64,000 nucleotides of DNA from Myxococcales bacterium (GTDB lineage: Bacteria > Myxococcota_A > Polyangia > Polyangiales > Polyangiaceae): positions 62,001-126,000 of the forward strand of contig JADJCA010000018.1 in assembly GCA_016703425.1 (NCBI GenBank), in the 5' to 3' direction. Shown here piece by piece: positions 53,029-62,088 of the stretch. The notes beneath the pieces were generated by a model. It saw only the letters and a program-made list of their open reading frames with translations, did no database searches and had not been told where the DNA came from. Both the position numbers and the translations under genes were made by a program. Within the stretch, counting starts at the first letter, position 1, and each line of letters starts with the position of its first letter.

Positions 53029-54120
53029 TCACTCTTCGTGGACGCGGCCGTCGCTGTCGATCTCGACGACGCGCGGGCGTTCGGCGGCGCTCTTCGCGGG
53101 CAACGTGACCCGCGCGCCGCCGGGGAGCGACTCGGCGAGGATGCGCGTCCACGGCGCCGCGCGCGCGATCTCGCCGAGATCACGGCCCTCGGTAAAGAGA
53201 GGCGTCCCCGCGAAGTCGTAGCGAAACGCGATGAGGTGAGGTCGCGCGTCGGCCGCGCCCCCGTCCTTCGTCGACGAGCGAGCGAGGACCTGAAATACGA
53301 AGAGCGTGTCTTCCGTGTCGAAGGCCAAAGAGATCGGCGCGGGCAGCGTCGACACGGCGCCGACGGGGACGCCTTCGCGAGGCAGCGCGATGGTCGCATC
53401 GTGCCGCACGAACTGGAGGCGACTGCCTTGGATGCGCGAGCAGACGACGGCGGTGCCGCGCCGCGCGTAGGCGGCCGACACGAACTGACAATCGTCGCTT
53501 CGAAGCACGACGAGGTCGGTGAAGGGCGTTCCGTCAGCATCGAGGAGACGGCCCGCCACGACGCGCGCCGGCACGTCGTACGCGAGGAGCATGACACCGC
53601 CGCCGGAGCGCCCCACGATGACCGGCTCGCGAACCGGCGTAAGCATCGCGACCGTCGGGTGCGTCTTCTCCCAAAGAAGCTTGCGCTCCCGATCCTCGAC
53701 GATGAGGAGAGGCAAGGAGTCGACTTCACCGGGACGCTGCACCAAGGTCGCCGCGCCGCCGCCGAGCAGACTCGCCCGCTGCACGGCGAGCGGTGACGCT
53801 GACGCTGACGCTGACGCTGGCGGTGACGCTTTGAAATGCGCGCGCACCTTCGACATGAAGGGTCGCAGGGCCGGCTCGTCTTCACCCTCGCTCGCCCGGG
53901 AGAACGGCGGCTCTCCCACAAGCGGCCCCGCGAGACCCGCGCGCGTGGGCCGCGGCGGTGTTTCGGCAAGACGAGGAGGCGGAGAGACCGAAGGGCTGGC
54001 GTTGTTCGACGCGGAGGCCGCGGCGGCGTCACCCACGGCAGCGTCCACGGCGGAGGGCCGACGACACCCCGCCGCAGCGAACGCGGCGACGAACGCTAGC
54101 GCTTGGAGCGGGCTCGTCAC
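53029..54120 (-). CDS. Lipoprotein with beta-propeller-like repeats
   Basis: 363 residues from GTG 54120, which overlaps the coaX stop (GTGA); the signal peptide begins at this codon and ends in lipobox AAGC. After an Ala/Ser/Pro linker come repeated short beta segments (PVIVGRSGGGVMLLAYDVPA, then TDLVVLRSDDCQFVSAAYAR, and TLFVFQVLARSS). These look like blades of a propeller or WD/NHL-like structure, without conserved metal or catalytic residues. Asp/Ser/Ala-repeat codons (GACGCT, four in tandem) occur in the linker. The role is unknown. Coupling to coaX is likely incidental. Confidence 0.65.
   Translation of the reverse strand: MTSPLQALAFVAAFAAAGCRRPSAVDAAVGDAAAASASNNASPSVSPPPRLAETPPRPTRAGLAGPLVGEPPFSRASEGEDEPALRPFMSKVRAHFKASPPASASASASPLAVQRASLLGGGAATLVQRPGEVDSLPLLIVEDRERKLLWEKTHPTVAMLTPVREPVIVGRSGGGVMLLAYDVPARVVAGRLLDADGTPFTDLVVLRSDDCQFVSAAYARRGTAVVCSRIQGSRLQFVRHDATIALPREGVPVGAVSTLPAPISLAFDTEDTLFVFQVLARSSTKDGGAADARPHLIAFRYDFAGTPLFTEGRDLGEIARAAPWTRILAESLPGGARVTLPAKSAAERPRVVEIDSDGRVHEE
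53795..53818 (+). repeat. Hexanucleotide microsatellite GACGCT, four units
   Basis: Four perfect GACGCT units, with a further imperfect one beginning at 53825, lie inside the lipoprotein gene and encode a Ser-Ala repeat (read on the minus strand as AGCGTC). Slippage would add or remove two residues without breaking the frame, so the linker length may vary among strains. Confidence 0.75.
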
Positions 54121-54893
54121 GGCGCCGGGTCGCGGTTCCGCTCGTAGAGCAGTCGCAGGCCGCGAAGGGTCAGGTCGTCGTCGACGACGCGGATGCTCTG
54201 AGAGAGCGGCCCAATGCGAGACGCGAGGCCGCCGGTGGCGATGACATCGCAAGAAAAGTCGAGCTCGCCTCGGATACGCGCGACGACGCCGTCGACGAGA
54301 CCGACGTAGCCGTAGACGATGCCCGACTGCATCGAGTGGATGGTGTTGCGGCCCACGACCTTGGGCGGCTGCGCGATCTCGACGCGCGGCAGCTTGGCGG
54401 CGCGCGCGAAGAGCGCATCGGCGCTGATTTGAATCCCCGGCGCGATGACGCCGCCGAGGTATTCGCCCTTGGGCGTCACGCAGTCGAAGGTCGTCGCCGT
54501 GCCGAAGTCGACCACGATCACGCCGGCCTTCACCTTGTCGAAGGCCGCCACCGAGTTCACGATGCGGTCGGCGCCCACCTCGCGCGGATTGTCGACGAGG
54601 ATCGGCATACCGCTCTTGATGCCGGGCCCCACCACAAGCACTTCGCGGGAAAATCCCCGACGCGCAAGCGCGACCATCGGCTCCGTCAACGACGGCACGA
54701 CACTCGCGACGATGACCGCGTCGACCTTGTCGGCGCGAACGCCGGCGTGGTCGAGCAGCTCGTGGAGCACGACCATGTATTCGTCAGACGTGCGCGCCCG
54801 GCTCGACTCAACGCGAAACTGATGCAGCAGCGTCTCGCCGTCGTAGATGCCGTAGACGATGTTCGTGTTCCCGACGTCGATGGCGAGGAGCAT
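54117..54893 (-). CDS. coaX: Type III pantothenate kinase
   Basis: 258 residues. Phosphorylates pantothenate with ATP, the first step of coenzyme A synthesis, in the cytosol. It belongs to the ASKHA fold: phosphate-1 MLLAIDVGNTNIVYG, the substrate loop GADRIVNSVAAF, phosphate-2 VVDFGTATTFDCV, GGVIAPGIQISADALF, and the adenosine motif IATGGLASRIG. All motifs are intact and the length is normal. It has a 72-base gap upstream from the HEAT-cyclophilin gene and overlaps the next lipoprotein gene by 4 bases (GTGA). Confidence 0.92.
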   Translation of the reverse strand: MLLAIDVGNTNIVYGIYDGETLLHQFRVESSRARTSDEYMVVLHELLDHAGVRADKVDAVIVASVVPSLTEPMVALARRGFSREVLVVGPGIKSGMPILVDNPREVGADRIVNSVAAFDKVKAGVIVVDFGTATTFDCVTPKGEYLGGVIAPGIQISADALFARAAKLPRVEIAQPPKVVGRNTIHSMQSGIVYGYVGLVDGVVARIRGELDFSCDVIATGGLASRIGPLSQSIRVVDDDLTLRGLRLLYERNRDPAP

Positions 54894-54965
54894 TCCCCAT
54901 GCTTAGAGCAAAGCTCGCAGCCTGACCACGGCGGAAGTGCGCGACGTCTTGCCCCCGTCGACGCG

Positions 54966-57125
54966 TCACGGACCGTCTTGAACCTTGACGTCGGCGACCA
55001 CGTCGCCTTCGGCGACGGCGTCCCAGGGGCCGGAGGCGCGACCAACGTGGGCGTAGTCGCCATCCAGGTGCGGCACGCGGGAAAGGGTCACGAAAAACTG
55101 CGACGACCCCGTGTCGCGGCCCGCGAGCGCCATGCCTACGTCGAGGGGTCGGAAGGCCGCGGGCGACGTCTCGCACCGGAGCAGCTTGCCCGAGCCGCCG
55201 TAGCCGTCGCCGCCGGGATCGCCGAGTTGCACCACGAAGGCGGGAACGACGCGATGCACGACGACCCCGCGGAAGAAGCCGCTCTTGGCGAGCGACACCA
55301 TTCGCGTCGCAGTCACGGGCGCGAGGCTAGGGTCGAAGGCGACGGTGAGCTCCGCGCCAGAGACGGAGAAAATCACCTTCGTGGGTCGCGCGAGGAGCGA
55401 ATCGAGCTCCGGCGCGGCCGCCGCCTCCTTCCCGTCGCACTTCGTGGTGGCCGGCTCCGAAAGGGACGCGAGGGCTTGTTTTCCCTTCTGCCTTAGCGTC
55501 GTGTTCGAGTCGGCGCAGGCCGCGAGCGCGAGCGCCTTCGCCAGGGGATGGAGCGAAGCGACGGACGCGTCGAGGAGGGCGCCCTTGGTCTCGACGAGAT
55601 CTTCGCTCCACGGCGTCTCGGCGGCGCTCTTGAGGGCCTCCTCGATTTCGGGAGCGAGCTTCGCCCGCGGCCCTGGCGCGAAGAATCGCGACGGGTTCGA
55701 TTTGATGAGGTCGGCGGCGGTGGCCACGAGCCCCGCCTTCTTTGAGAGCAGCGCGTCCCGCACCGGACCGATCACGTCGCCCCCTAGCTCGGGGTGAGTC
55801 GCCGTGGCCTCCAAGGCGGCCTCACGAACGCGCAAGTGAGGGCTGTTCTTTGCCAGCGCGAGGAAGCGCCCGCGACGGGCGCCGACGAGGCCTCCACTCA
55901 CGAGCGAACGAAGAACCGCGCGCTCACGCGTCGCGTCACCGTCGGGGCCGCAGCGCACGAGCACCTCGGCGGCGTCGTCACCGTGCGCGAGTCCGAGGGC
56001 GGCCTCGCATCGGACCGCCACGATGCCGCGCGCGACGGGCGACTTTGGGTCCTCCGGAAGCGGCAGCGACGCGAGCGCAAAGAGCGTCTTTTGCGCGGCG
56101 CCGTCGGCCTTGCCTTCCTTGCCTTCTACCTTGCCGAGGGCCGCGAGCAACGCGACGAGGAGATGATGCCCCGCGCCGCTCGCCAACTCGCGGTACGGCG
56201 ACAGCCGCTCGAGCGCGAAGAGCGCCGCGGCGCGGCCCGGAGTTCCGCTCTTTTCAAGACCTCGGGCGGCCTCGATGCGCTCCGCAAGCGTGGAAGCACC
56301 GTCCAACGCGACGGCGCGAAGCTCGTCGGTCGCCTGGGCCTTCGCGAGGGCGCGCACGGCAAAGATGCGCGTTTCGCCCGGGCCCGCGAGCGCGGCTCGC
56401 GCGACCTCGCGGAGGCGCGGTCGGAAGGTCTCCGGAACCGGCGTCATGCGGCTCCACGGGAAGAGCGCCCCGCGGTCGCCTTGCCGCACCGGTGACGTCG
56501 TGGCCGCCTCGAGCAGCACGGTCATCGACTCGTCGGAAAGCGTGCGCCGCGCGGCGATGTCGCCGAGCGCGTACCCCGACGCCTCGGCCATGGCGCCGTC
56601 GCTCTTTCGCCAACTGGCCAAGGTCCGCTCGGCGAGCTCGGTCCCGCAGCGACCAAGGGCACGCGCGATGGCGAAACGCGCGTCGGCCGCGGCGGCGCCC
56701 GCGTCCGCGCCTTCCAAGGTTGTCGCGCGCGCGACGAGCGCGCGAACGTGGACGTCAGGTTGCAGTTTGCACACATAACCCAGCCCGTAGGCTGACCACA
56801 TGACGATCTCGGGATCCTCGTCGGCGAGACGCGCGCGGAGCGCCGCGGCGGCCGCCTCATCGCCGATGCGGGCGAGGCCCCGCGTGGCGAGGCGACGCAC
56901 CGCGACATCCGCCGGGGGCTCACCTGCCAGCGCCGCGGCGAGCTCCTTCGCGCTCCGTCGGTCTTCTGCGCGTGCGAGCTCGCGAAGGTCAACGACCGGC
57001 GCAGGCGTCGCCATCGGGCCGGCGTCGGGGACGGCGCTTGTGGGCGGGCGACGACAAGCGCTGGTGCTCGCGGCCGCGAGCAGCCCACACGCGAGCCGCC
57101 ACCTCGCCGCGCGAGTGCTGCTCAC
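54966..57125 (-). CDS. HEAT-repeat lipoprotein with C-terminal cyclophilin (PPIase) domain
   Basis: 719 residues from GTG 57125, overlapping the upstream YdcF-like stop (GTGA). The lipobox-like TSAC at about residues 20-23 follows LACGLLAAAS. Residues about 45-530 consist of HEAT/PBS-type repeats (DVAVRRLATRGLARIGDEAA, then YALGDIAARRTLSDESMTVL). The last 150 or so form a cyclophilin-type domain: ATRMVSLAKSGFFRGVVVHR, then VVPAFVVQLGDPGGDGYGGS and TGSSQFFVTLSRVPHLDGDY, with the usual F.VVHRV and QFF. The catalytic Arg (HRV) is present. Probably an envelope chaperone with a large protein-binding arm. Confidence 0.75.
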   Translation of the reverse strand: MSSTRAARWRLACGLLAAASTSACRRPPTSAVPDAGPMATPAPVVDLRELARAEDRRSAKELAAALAGEPPADVAVRRLATRGLARIGDEAAAAALRARLADEDPEIVMWSAYGLGYVCKLQPDVHVRALVARATTLEGADAGAAAADARFAIARALGRCGTELAERTLASWRKSDGAMAEASGYALGDIAARRTLSDESMTVLLEAATTSPVRQGDRGALFPWSRMTPVPETFRPRLREVARAALAGPGETRIFAVRALAKAQATDELRAVALDGASTLAERIEAARGLEKSGTPGRAAALFALERLSPYRELASGAGHHLLVALLAALGKVEGKEGKADGAAQKTLFALASLPLPEDPKSPVARGIVAVRCEAALGLAHGDDAAEVLVRCGPDGDATRERAVLRSLVSGGLVGARRGRFLALAKNSPHLRVREAALEATATHPELGGDVIGPVRDALLSKKAGLVATAADLIKSNPSRFFAPGPRAKLAPEIEEALKSAAETPWSEDLVETKGALLDASVASLHPLAKALALAACADSNTTLRQKGKQALASLSEPATTKCDGKEAAAAPELDSLLARPTKVIFSVSGAELTVAFDPSLAPVTATRMVSLAKSGFFRGVVVHRVVPAFVVQLGDPGGDGYGGSGKLLRCETSPAAFRPLDVGMALAGRDTGSSQFFVTLSRVPHLDGDYAHVGRASGPWDAVAEGDVVADVKVQDGP

Positions 57126-57712
57126 GATCTGGCCTCTCCCTGGTGTGCGGTCGCGACGTGATGGGTTGCGGCCAGCGCTCGCGCATCGACCCACGACGCG
57201 CCCCGCTCTCGCAGCGCTGCGTAGAGGCCACTCAAGAGCCCCGAAGCCGGCTCCTCCGCGGCGCATGGGGAGACACGAAGGCCCTCGCGTTCGAACCACA
57301 TGACAGCGCGAGGCATGTGGCTCGCGGAGGTCACCAGCTCGATGGCGCGGGTGCCGTGACGGCGCAGGAGTTCGGCGGCGTAGCGCGCGTTTTCTCCCGT
57401 CGAATGCGAGCAGCGCTCGCGCACGATGTCGGTACGCGAGACGCCGCCGTGACATAGCTCGTCTGCGAAGGCATCGGCCTCGACGACGCCGTCCCAGGCG
57501 CGGCCGCCCGCGACGAACACCATCCGTGGTTCGGCCGCGAGGTATCGCTCAAGGGCGCGGTCGCAACGACGGCGGGCGACCCCCGCGAGCCGCGGCGGGT
57601 TGCCACGGACCGTCAGGCGACAACCGAGGACGACGAGGGGTGTCTTCAAGGGAGCCGTCCCTGAGAGCGGGGGCCACGACCCAACGCCGGGCGGTGGAAG
57701 GTTACCTGGCAT
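57122..57712 (-). CDS. YdcF-family (DUF218) protein
   Basis: 196 residues; ATG 57712 chosen because the conserved fold begins just after it. Visible family motifs are PLVVLGCRL near the N-terminus, VFVAGGRAWDGVVEADAF, SHSTGENARYAAELL (the STGENA-type pattern), VTSASHMPRAVMWFE and a short end. DUF218 proteins such as SanA/YdcF are linked to envelope integrity, and some bind S-adenosylmethionine. No clear N-terminal membrane helix here. It lies upstream of, and coupled by GTGA to, the HEAT-cyclophilin gene. Confidence 0.75.
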   Translation of the reverse strand: MPGNLPPPGVGSWPPLSGTAPLKTPLVVLGCRLTVRGNPPRLAGVARRRCDRALERYLAAEPRMVFVAGGRAWDGVVEADAFADELCHGGVSRTDIVRERCSHSTGENARYAAELLRRHGTRAIELVTSASHMPRAVMWFEREGLRVSPCAAEEPASGLLSGLYAALRERGASWVDARALAATHHVATAHQGEARS

Positions 57713-57828
57713 TGGGTCCGGCGGGAGGCCCTGCTTCCATTCTCGGTTCCGTTCGCGAACGCGAACAGCGAGCGGTGTCGATGCCCGTTGACGCCATGCG
57801 CTTTTGGGCCGTATCACGAGCAACTGCC

Positions 57829-58671
57829 ATGCGGATCACCTTCTGGGGAGTGCGCGGAAGCATCCCGACGCCGGGGCCCCAAACCGTCGAAATCGGCGGC
57901 AACACGAGCTGCGTGGAAGTCCGCGCGGGAAACGCCATCGTCATCTTCGACGGAGGCACGGGACTCCGTCTGCTGGGGCAGAAGCTCCTCGCAGAGATGC
58001 CTCTCACCGCCCACATCTTCTTCAGCCACGTCCACTGGGATCACATCCAGGGATTTCCGTTTTTTGCCCCCGCGTTCATTCGCGGCAACACGTTTCTCCT
58101 CTACGGCGGCGGCGGCAACGTCACGCGCACGCTCGAGGAGACGCTCGCTGGCCAAATGGAGAACCCGAGCTTCCCTGTTCATCTGACGGAGATGGGAGCC
58201 CGCATGAGCTTCCGCGACCTTCGCGAAGGTGAGCTCGTCGAGATCGACGACGGCGCTGGCGATCGCGTCCGCATCACGTCGGCGCACGGCAACCACCCGA
58301 ACGGGGTCATGGCCTACCGCATCGAGCACAAGGGCCACGCGGTGGTCTACGCGACCGACACCGAGCACTACTCGACCATCGATCCGAAGCTCGCCCTGCT
58401 CTCGAAGGACGTCGACGTGTTGATCTACGACGCCATGTACACGCCCGAGGAATACGCGGGCCAGAGCGGCGGCGGACCAAAGCTCGGCTGGGGTCACAGC
58501 ACCATCGACGAAGCCGCCAAGCTGGCCAACGCGGCAGGCGTGAAGAAGCTCGTCCTGTTCCACCACGATCCCGGCCAGAGCGACGCCGCCGTGCGTGAGA
58601 AGGAACGACGCACGCGCGAGTGGTTTGCCAACACCGTGGCCGCCCAAGAGGGCTTGTCGATCGAGCTTTGA
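57829..58671 (+). CDS. MBL-fold metallo-hydrolase
   Basis: 280 residues from ATG 57829. The N-terminus RITFWGVRGSIPTPGPQTV, followed by GGNTSCVEV, is that of a phosphodiesterase/tRNase Z-like branch. The metal motif SHVHWDHIQGFPFF (His67, His69, Asp71, His72) is intact, and the later ligands fall in TSAHGNHPNG, YATDTEHY and LFHHDPGQSD. The substrate may be a cyclic nucleotide or another phosphodiester, as in related response-regulator partner proteins. It is cytosolic. It shares a base with the following protease gene (TGATG), so translation is probably coupled. Confidence 0.8.
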   Translation: MRITFWGVRGSIPTPGPQTVEIGGNTSCVEVRAGNAIVIFDGGTGLRLLGQKLLAEMPLTAHIFFSHVHWDHIQGFPFFAPAFIRGNTFLLYGGGGNVTRTLEETLAGQMENPSFPVHLTEMGARMSFRDLREGELVEIDDGAGDRVRITSAHGNHPNGVMAYRIEHKGHAVVYATDTEHYSTIDPKLALLSKDVDVLIYDAMYTPEEYAGQSGGGPKLGWGHSTIDEAAKLANAAGVKKLVLFHHDPGQSDAAVREKERRTREWFANTVAAQEGLSIEL

Positions 58672-59898
58672 TGCGCCTGGCAACAGCACCCGCGCTAGCG
58701 TTCGCGCTCGTTGCCGGTGCGCCAACCGAGGCCGGGGCCGAGGAGGCGCAGGCCCCTGCCACGACGACGCCCATCGCGAGCGCGAGTCCGTCGTGCGAGC
58801 CGGACTGGCCCGCCAAGGTCTACCCGCGCGTGCGCCAGTCGGTCGTTCGCCTAGAGACCGCCGGACGCGTCGGCGCGGGGTTTCTCTACGGCGACTCCCG
58901 ACACGTCGCGACCGCGTTCCACGTCGTCGAGCTAGGGCGCGCCATCACGGTGCGCTTCGCGCCGGAAAAGCTCCTCGCGCCGGTCGTTCGAGAAGGCACC
59001 GTCGTCGCCTTCGATGCGCTCCACGATCTCGCCATCGTCGAGCTCGACGCCCCCGTCTCGCCGGGACCGCTTTTGCCCGCCGAAAGGAGTCCGGTCGTCG
59101 GGTCCGAAATCATGGCTGTCGGGCATCCGTACGCCGGCCCATCCGAGCGCGCCGGCCTTTCGCTGGACGGCCTCCTCGGCTGGTCGGCGGCACGCGGCAT
59201 CGTCAGCGCAAGCAACGGCGAGCAGATTCAGACCGATGCGTCCATCAACCCCGGCAACAGCGGAGGTCCGCTGGTCGACTGCACAGGCCGCGTCGTCGGG
59301 ATCGCCTCGTGGAAGATCGCCAGCGGCGACAACCTCGGGTTCGCGATCCGCAGCGAGTACCTGGATCGCTTGGGGCAACAGAGGCGACGCCCCTATTGGG
59401 GCCGATGGACGGGAGCGGGAGGCTCTCGTTCTTGGCGCACGCCTCGAGCGAGCGGCCGTATTCGGCCTCGGCATCGGCCTGGGCGCCACCATCCTGGACC
59501 GCGCCGACGTGATGCTGCGTGGCGCCTACCTCTTTGGTGTGGCGACGGACAGCGGGCCCGTCATCACCGACGGCAGGCGCCGGCTCTTCGCGTCGTTGGA
59601 GGCGCGGGCGAGACTCCTCGTGTGGCCGAAGCGCGGCTTCTACGTCACGCTCGGCGGCGGCGCCGCGTACGCCGACGACCGAGAGACCTCGCGCCGCTTC
59701 GTCGTACAAACGACCTGCGTCGGCTGCGCGCCCACGCTCGACGCGATCACCGAAGAGCGCGCTTCGCATGGCTTCGCGCCGATGTTCACGGCTGCCCTCG
59801 TGAGCCCCGGCGGCGAGCTTGGCTACAGCTTCGTCGCGGCCCACGGCACAGCGCCGAGCGCCACGCACCAGTTCGCGCTGAGCTTCACGGGGCGCTGA
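58671..59898 (+). CDS. Trypsin-like serine protease fused to a C-terminal beta-barrel-like domain, frameshifted at 59372-59375
   Basis: From ATG 58671: signal peptide (ALAFALVAGAPTEAGA), then a trypsin-like fold of the HtrA/S1C kind with His in VATAFHVVEL, Asp in LHDLAIVEL and Ser in NPGNSGGPLVD. The frame breaks after EYLDRLG. Dropping one G from GGGG (59372-59375) gives 408 residues that continue NRGDAPIGADGREREALVLG into about 160 residues of alternating strands, for example VFGLGIGLGATILDRADVML and FYVTLGGGAAYADDRETSRR. That part ends FALSFTGR, resembling an outer-membrane barrel. No PDZ domain. If real, it is a surface protease with its own anchor. Base error in the GGGG is likely. Confidence 0.65.
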
Positions 59899-61945
59899 TA
59901 CGCCCACCGGCGCGGTACCGAAGCGACGCCATCAGCGTTCGCCCCGGGAGCGGATACGTCCACGCGTCGGAGGCCGGGAGCGGTACCGGGCCCGTCGCGC
60001 CGTCGTAGGTCACGACGCGGAGGTCGAAGAGGTTCTTCGCCTCGAGCCCCGCGTCGAGGCCCGGCGCGCCGGGGACGGCGAGCCGCACGCCCGCGGACGA
60101 GAGCGCACGCGTGGGCACGAGGACCGTGCCTTGGAGGTCCGCCGCGATACCGGCGACGACGTCGACGCCGTAGCGGACGCGTAGCGGGCCCAATACCGCC
60201 GCGACGTCGAAGACGACGTCGTGTTCGGGACGCCCCGGCAGGCGCGGCCGTTCGCACTCACCGACGCGCGCAGCGCAGGCGCCTTCACCGAGGTTCTTGG
60301 CGGATAGCCACGTGTACACCGCACGCATCTCGAACGGCGAGAGCTTCGCCGACACTTCGCCCTCGGCCCCCAGCAGCGTCGCTTTGCCGATGTTCTCCGC
60401 CTTGGCTCGACCGAAGGCGCCCACGGGAACGAACGTGATGAGGTTCTCGGCGAAGGTCGCAAAGCCGGTGAGCGCGAGCGCGAGGCGAAGTGCGCCGATG
60501 CGAGGCGTGACGCGAAAGCCCGCGTCGAGCGTCTTCGCCGTCTCTGGCAGAAGCTCCGCGTTCGGCAAGAAGGCGCCGCGGTTTCCGAACAGCTCGACGA
60601 AGGCCGGCGCGCGCGCGGTCGTTCCACCGTGCGCCGCAAAGGAGACGAGCGACGTCACCGCCTCGAGGCCGCCGTGAGCCGTCGGCCGAAGCTCGGTCCG
60701 CGTTCCCCCTTCGCGACCGTCGTCGGACCAGCCATCGACGCGGGCGGCGCCCGCGAAGGTGAGGCCCCGCGAGAGCGGCACCTCGAGATCGGCGCCGAGG
60801 CCCATCCGCGAGCGCCGAGCCCCGAGCGGCGCGCCACCGTTGGTGCGCCCTGGCGCGTAGCGCTCCCCGCTTCCGTCGCCGACGACCTCGAGGCGCGCGC
60901 GCTCGCCGAGCGCGCGGCGATAGCTCAGCGCGCCGCCGGCCAGGATGAAGGCGTCGCCCTCGTGCGTGGCGCTGAAGGTCCCTCGCGAGCGGAGCGACTG
61001 CTCATCACGGCGACCGTAACCGCGCAAGAGCAGCGTGCCACCGCCTACCTCGCTCGCGAGTTCCATGACGGGCAGAAGGCGGCTCGTCGAGAGCTGATCG
61101 AAAGGCGTCGGGTCGAGGAGCGTGCCGGGGAGCTCTTGCCGCCTCGCCTGACCGATGAGCGTCATTCGCAGGGAGCCGCGGTGGTTCGGTGACCATGCGA
61201 CGGGCCTCACGTAGGAGACGAGCCCGCTGGCTTGTGCGTGCCCGCCATTTCTGCGGCGCGCGAAGGTGCGGCCCGTCCCGTCGGGAGCGAGCGCGTCGAA
61301 CTCGTCGTCGCTGCGCGACGCGGAGACCGCCGTGGTGAGCTCGCCCACCGAGAGGGGCCGCGCATCGGCGACGCGCATGCGCGCGGCGCCTAGCGAGCCG
61401 TAGGCTCCGTAGACGTCGGTGACGGCGTGGCCCATGGGGCGCGGCGGCGAGAGGACGAGCGTGCCTCCGAGGGAACCGGGCCCTAGGCTCGCTGGGGCAA
61501 AGCTCCGAAAGGCGCGCACCTGGACGCCGGGCCACACGGGCAAGGACCCGAGGTCGAGCGTCGGATCGCTGCCGCCCGTCAAAGGAACGCCGGCGAGCAC
61601 GACGGCCACCTGGCTCGAACTCGAACCGCGAATCGACAGCGTGGCGAAGCCGTCGTCGGCGCCGAGACGACGCACGTGCACGCCCGGCAAGCTCTCGACG
61701 AGGCTTGCGGCGTCGGTGGTCTCGCGCGGCGTGTCTCCCTCGCGAGCGCGCGCCACAAAGCCCGCCGCTTGACCGCCGCGAACGCGGACCTCGTCGTCAG
61801 GCGCTGGCTCATCGGCCCACGCGTGGGCGGCGACGGAGGAGACCGCGCCGGCGACCACAGCCCCCAGGAGTCGCGCGCACGTTTCATGCCTAGCCCACGT
61901 TTGCATCGGACGCGCGCCGGCGACGGGACGAGCAAAGAACGCCAT
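59885..61945 (-). CDS. TonB-dependent outer-membrane receptor
   Basis: 686 residues; ATG 61945, or ATG 61906, which would put the signal peptide (LLGAVVAGAVSSVAAHAWAD) closer to the start. The plug domain is visible as LVESLPGVHVRRLGADDGFA, then TLSIRGSSSSQVAVVLAGVP and GPGSLGGTLVLSPP. A barrel of about 22 strands follows, ending in MASLRYRAGGRISAP. It resembles BtuB/FepA-type receptors for cobalamin or siderophores, but no clear TonB box precedes the plug. The 14-base overlap of its end with the opposing protease gene is convergent. No ligand genes are adjacent; an orphan FecCD permease is 8 kb away. Confidence 0.82.
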   Translation of the reverse strand: MAFFARPVAGARPMQTWARHETCARLLGAVVAGAVSSVAAHAWADEPAPDDEVRVRGGQAAGFVARAREGDTPRETTDAASLVESLPGVHVRRLGADDGFATLSIRGSSSSQVAVVLAGVPLTGGSDPTLDLGSLPVWPGVQVRAFRSFAPASLGPGSLGGTLVLSPPRPMGHAVTDVYGAYGSLGAARMRVADARPLSVGELTTAVSASRSDDEFDALAPDGTGRTFARRRNGGHAQASGLVSYVRPVAWSPNHRGSLRMTLIGQARRQELPGTLLDPTPFDQLSTSRLLPVMELASEVGGGTLLLRGYGRRDEQSLRSRGTFSATHEGDAFILAGGALSYRRALGERARLEVVGDGSGERYAPGRTNGGAPLGARRSRMGLGADLEVPLSRGLTFAGAARVDGWSDDGREGGTRTELRPTAHGGLEAVTSLVSFAAHGGTTARAPAFVELFGNRGAFLPNAELLPETAKTLDAGFRVTPRIGALRLALALTGFATFAENLITFVPVGAFGRAKAENIGKATLLGAEGEVSAKLSPFEMRAVYTWLSAKNLGEGACAARVGECERPRLPGRPEHDVVFDVAAVLGPLRVRYGVDVVAGIAADLQGTVLVPTRALSSAGVRLAVPGAPGLDAGLEAKNLFDLRVVTYDGATGPVPLPASDAWTYPLPGRTLMASLRYRAGGRISAP

Positions 61946-62088
61946 GGGATCGCCCGGACGGCGCGCGGAGCATAGCCGTATCGGGCGACTCAGACCGCCG
62001 CGAACGTCGCAAAAAGACGCGGCCTGCGCGGTTCCGCCCGCCCTCGGCTTTCAGATCCCGCCCGGCTCCCCTATCCTCTTCGGACTCC

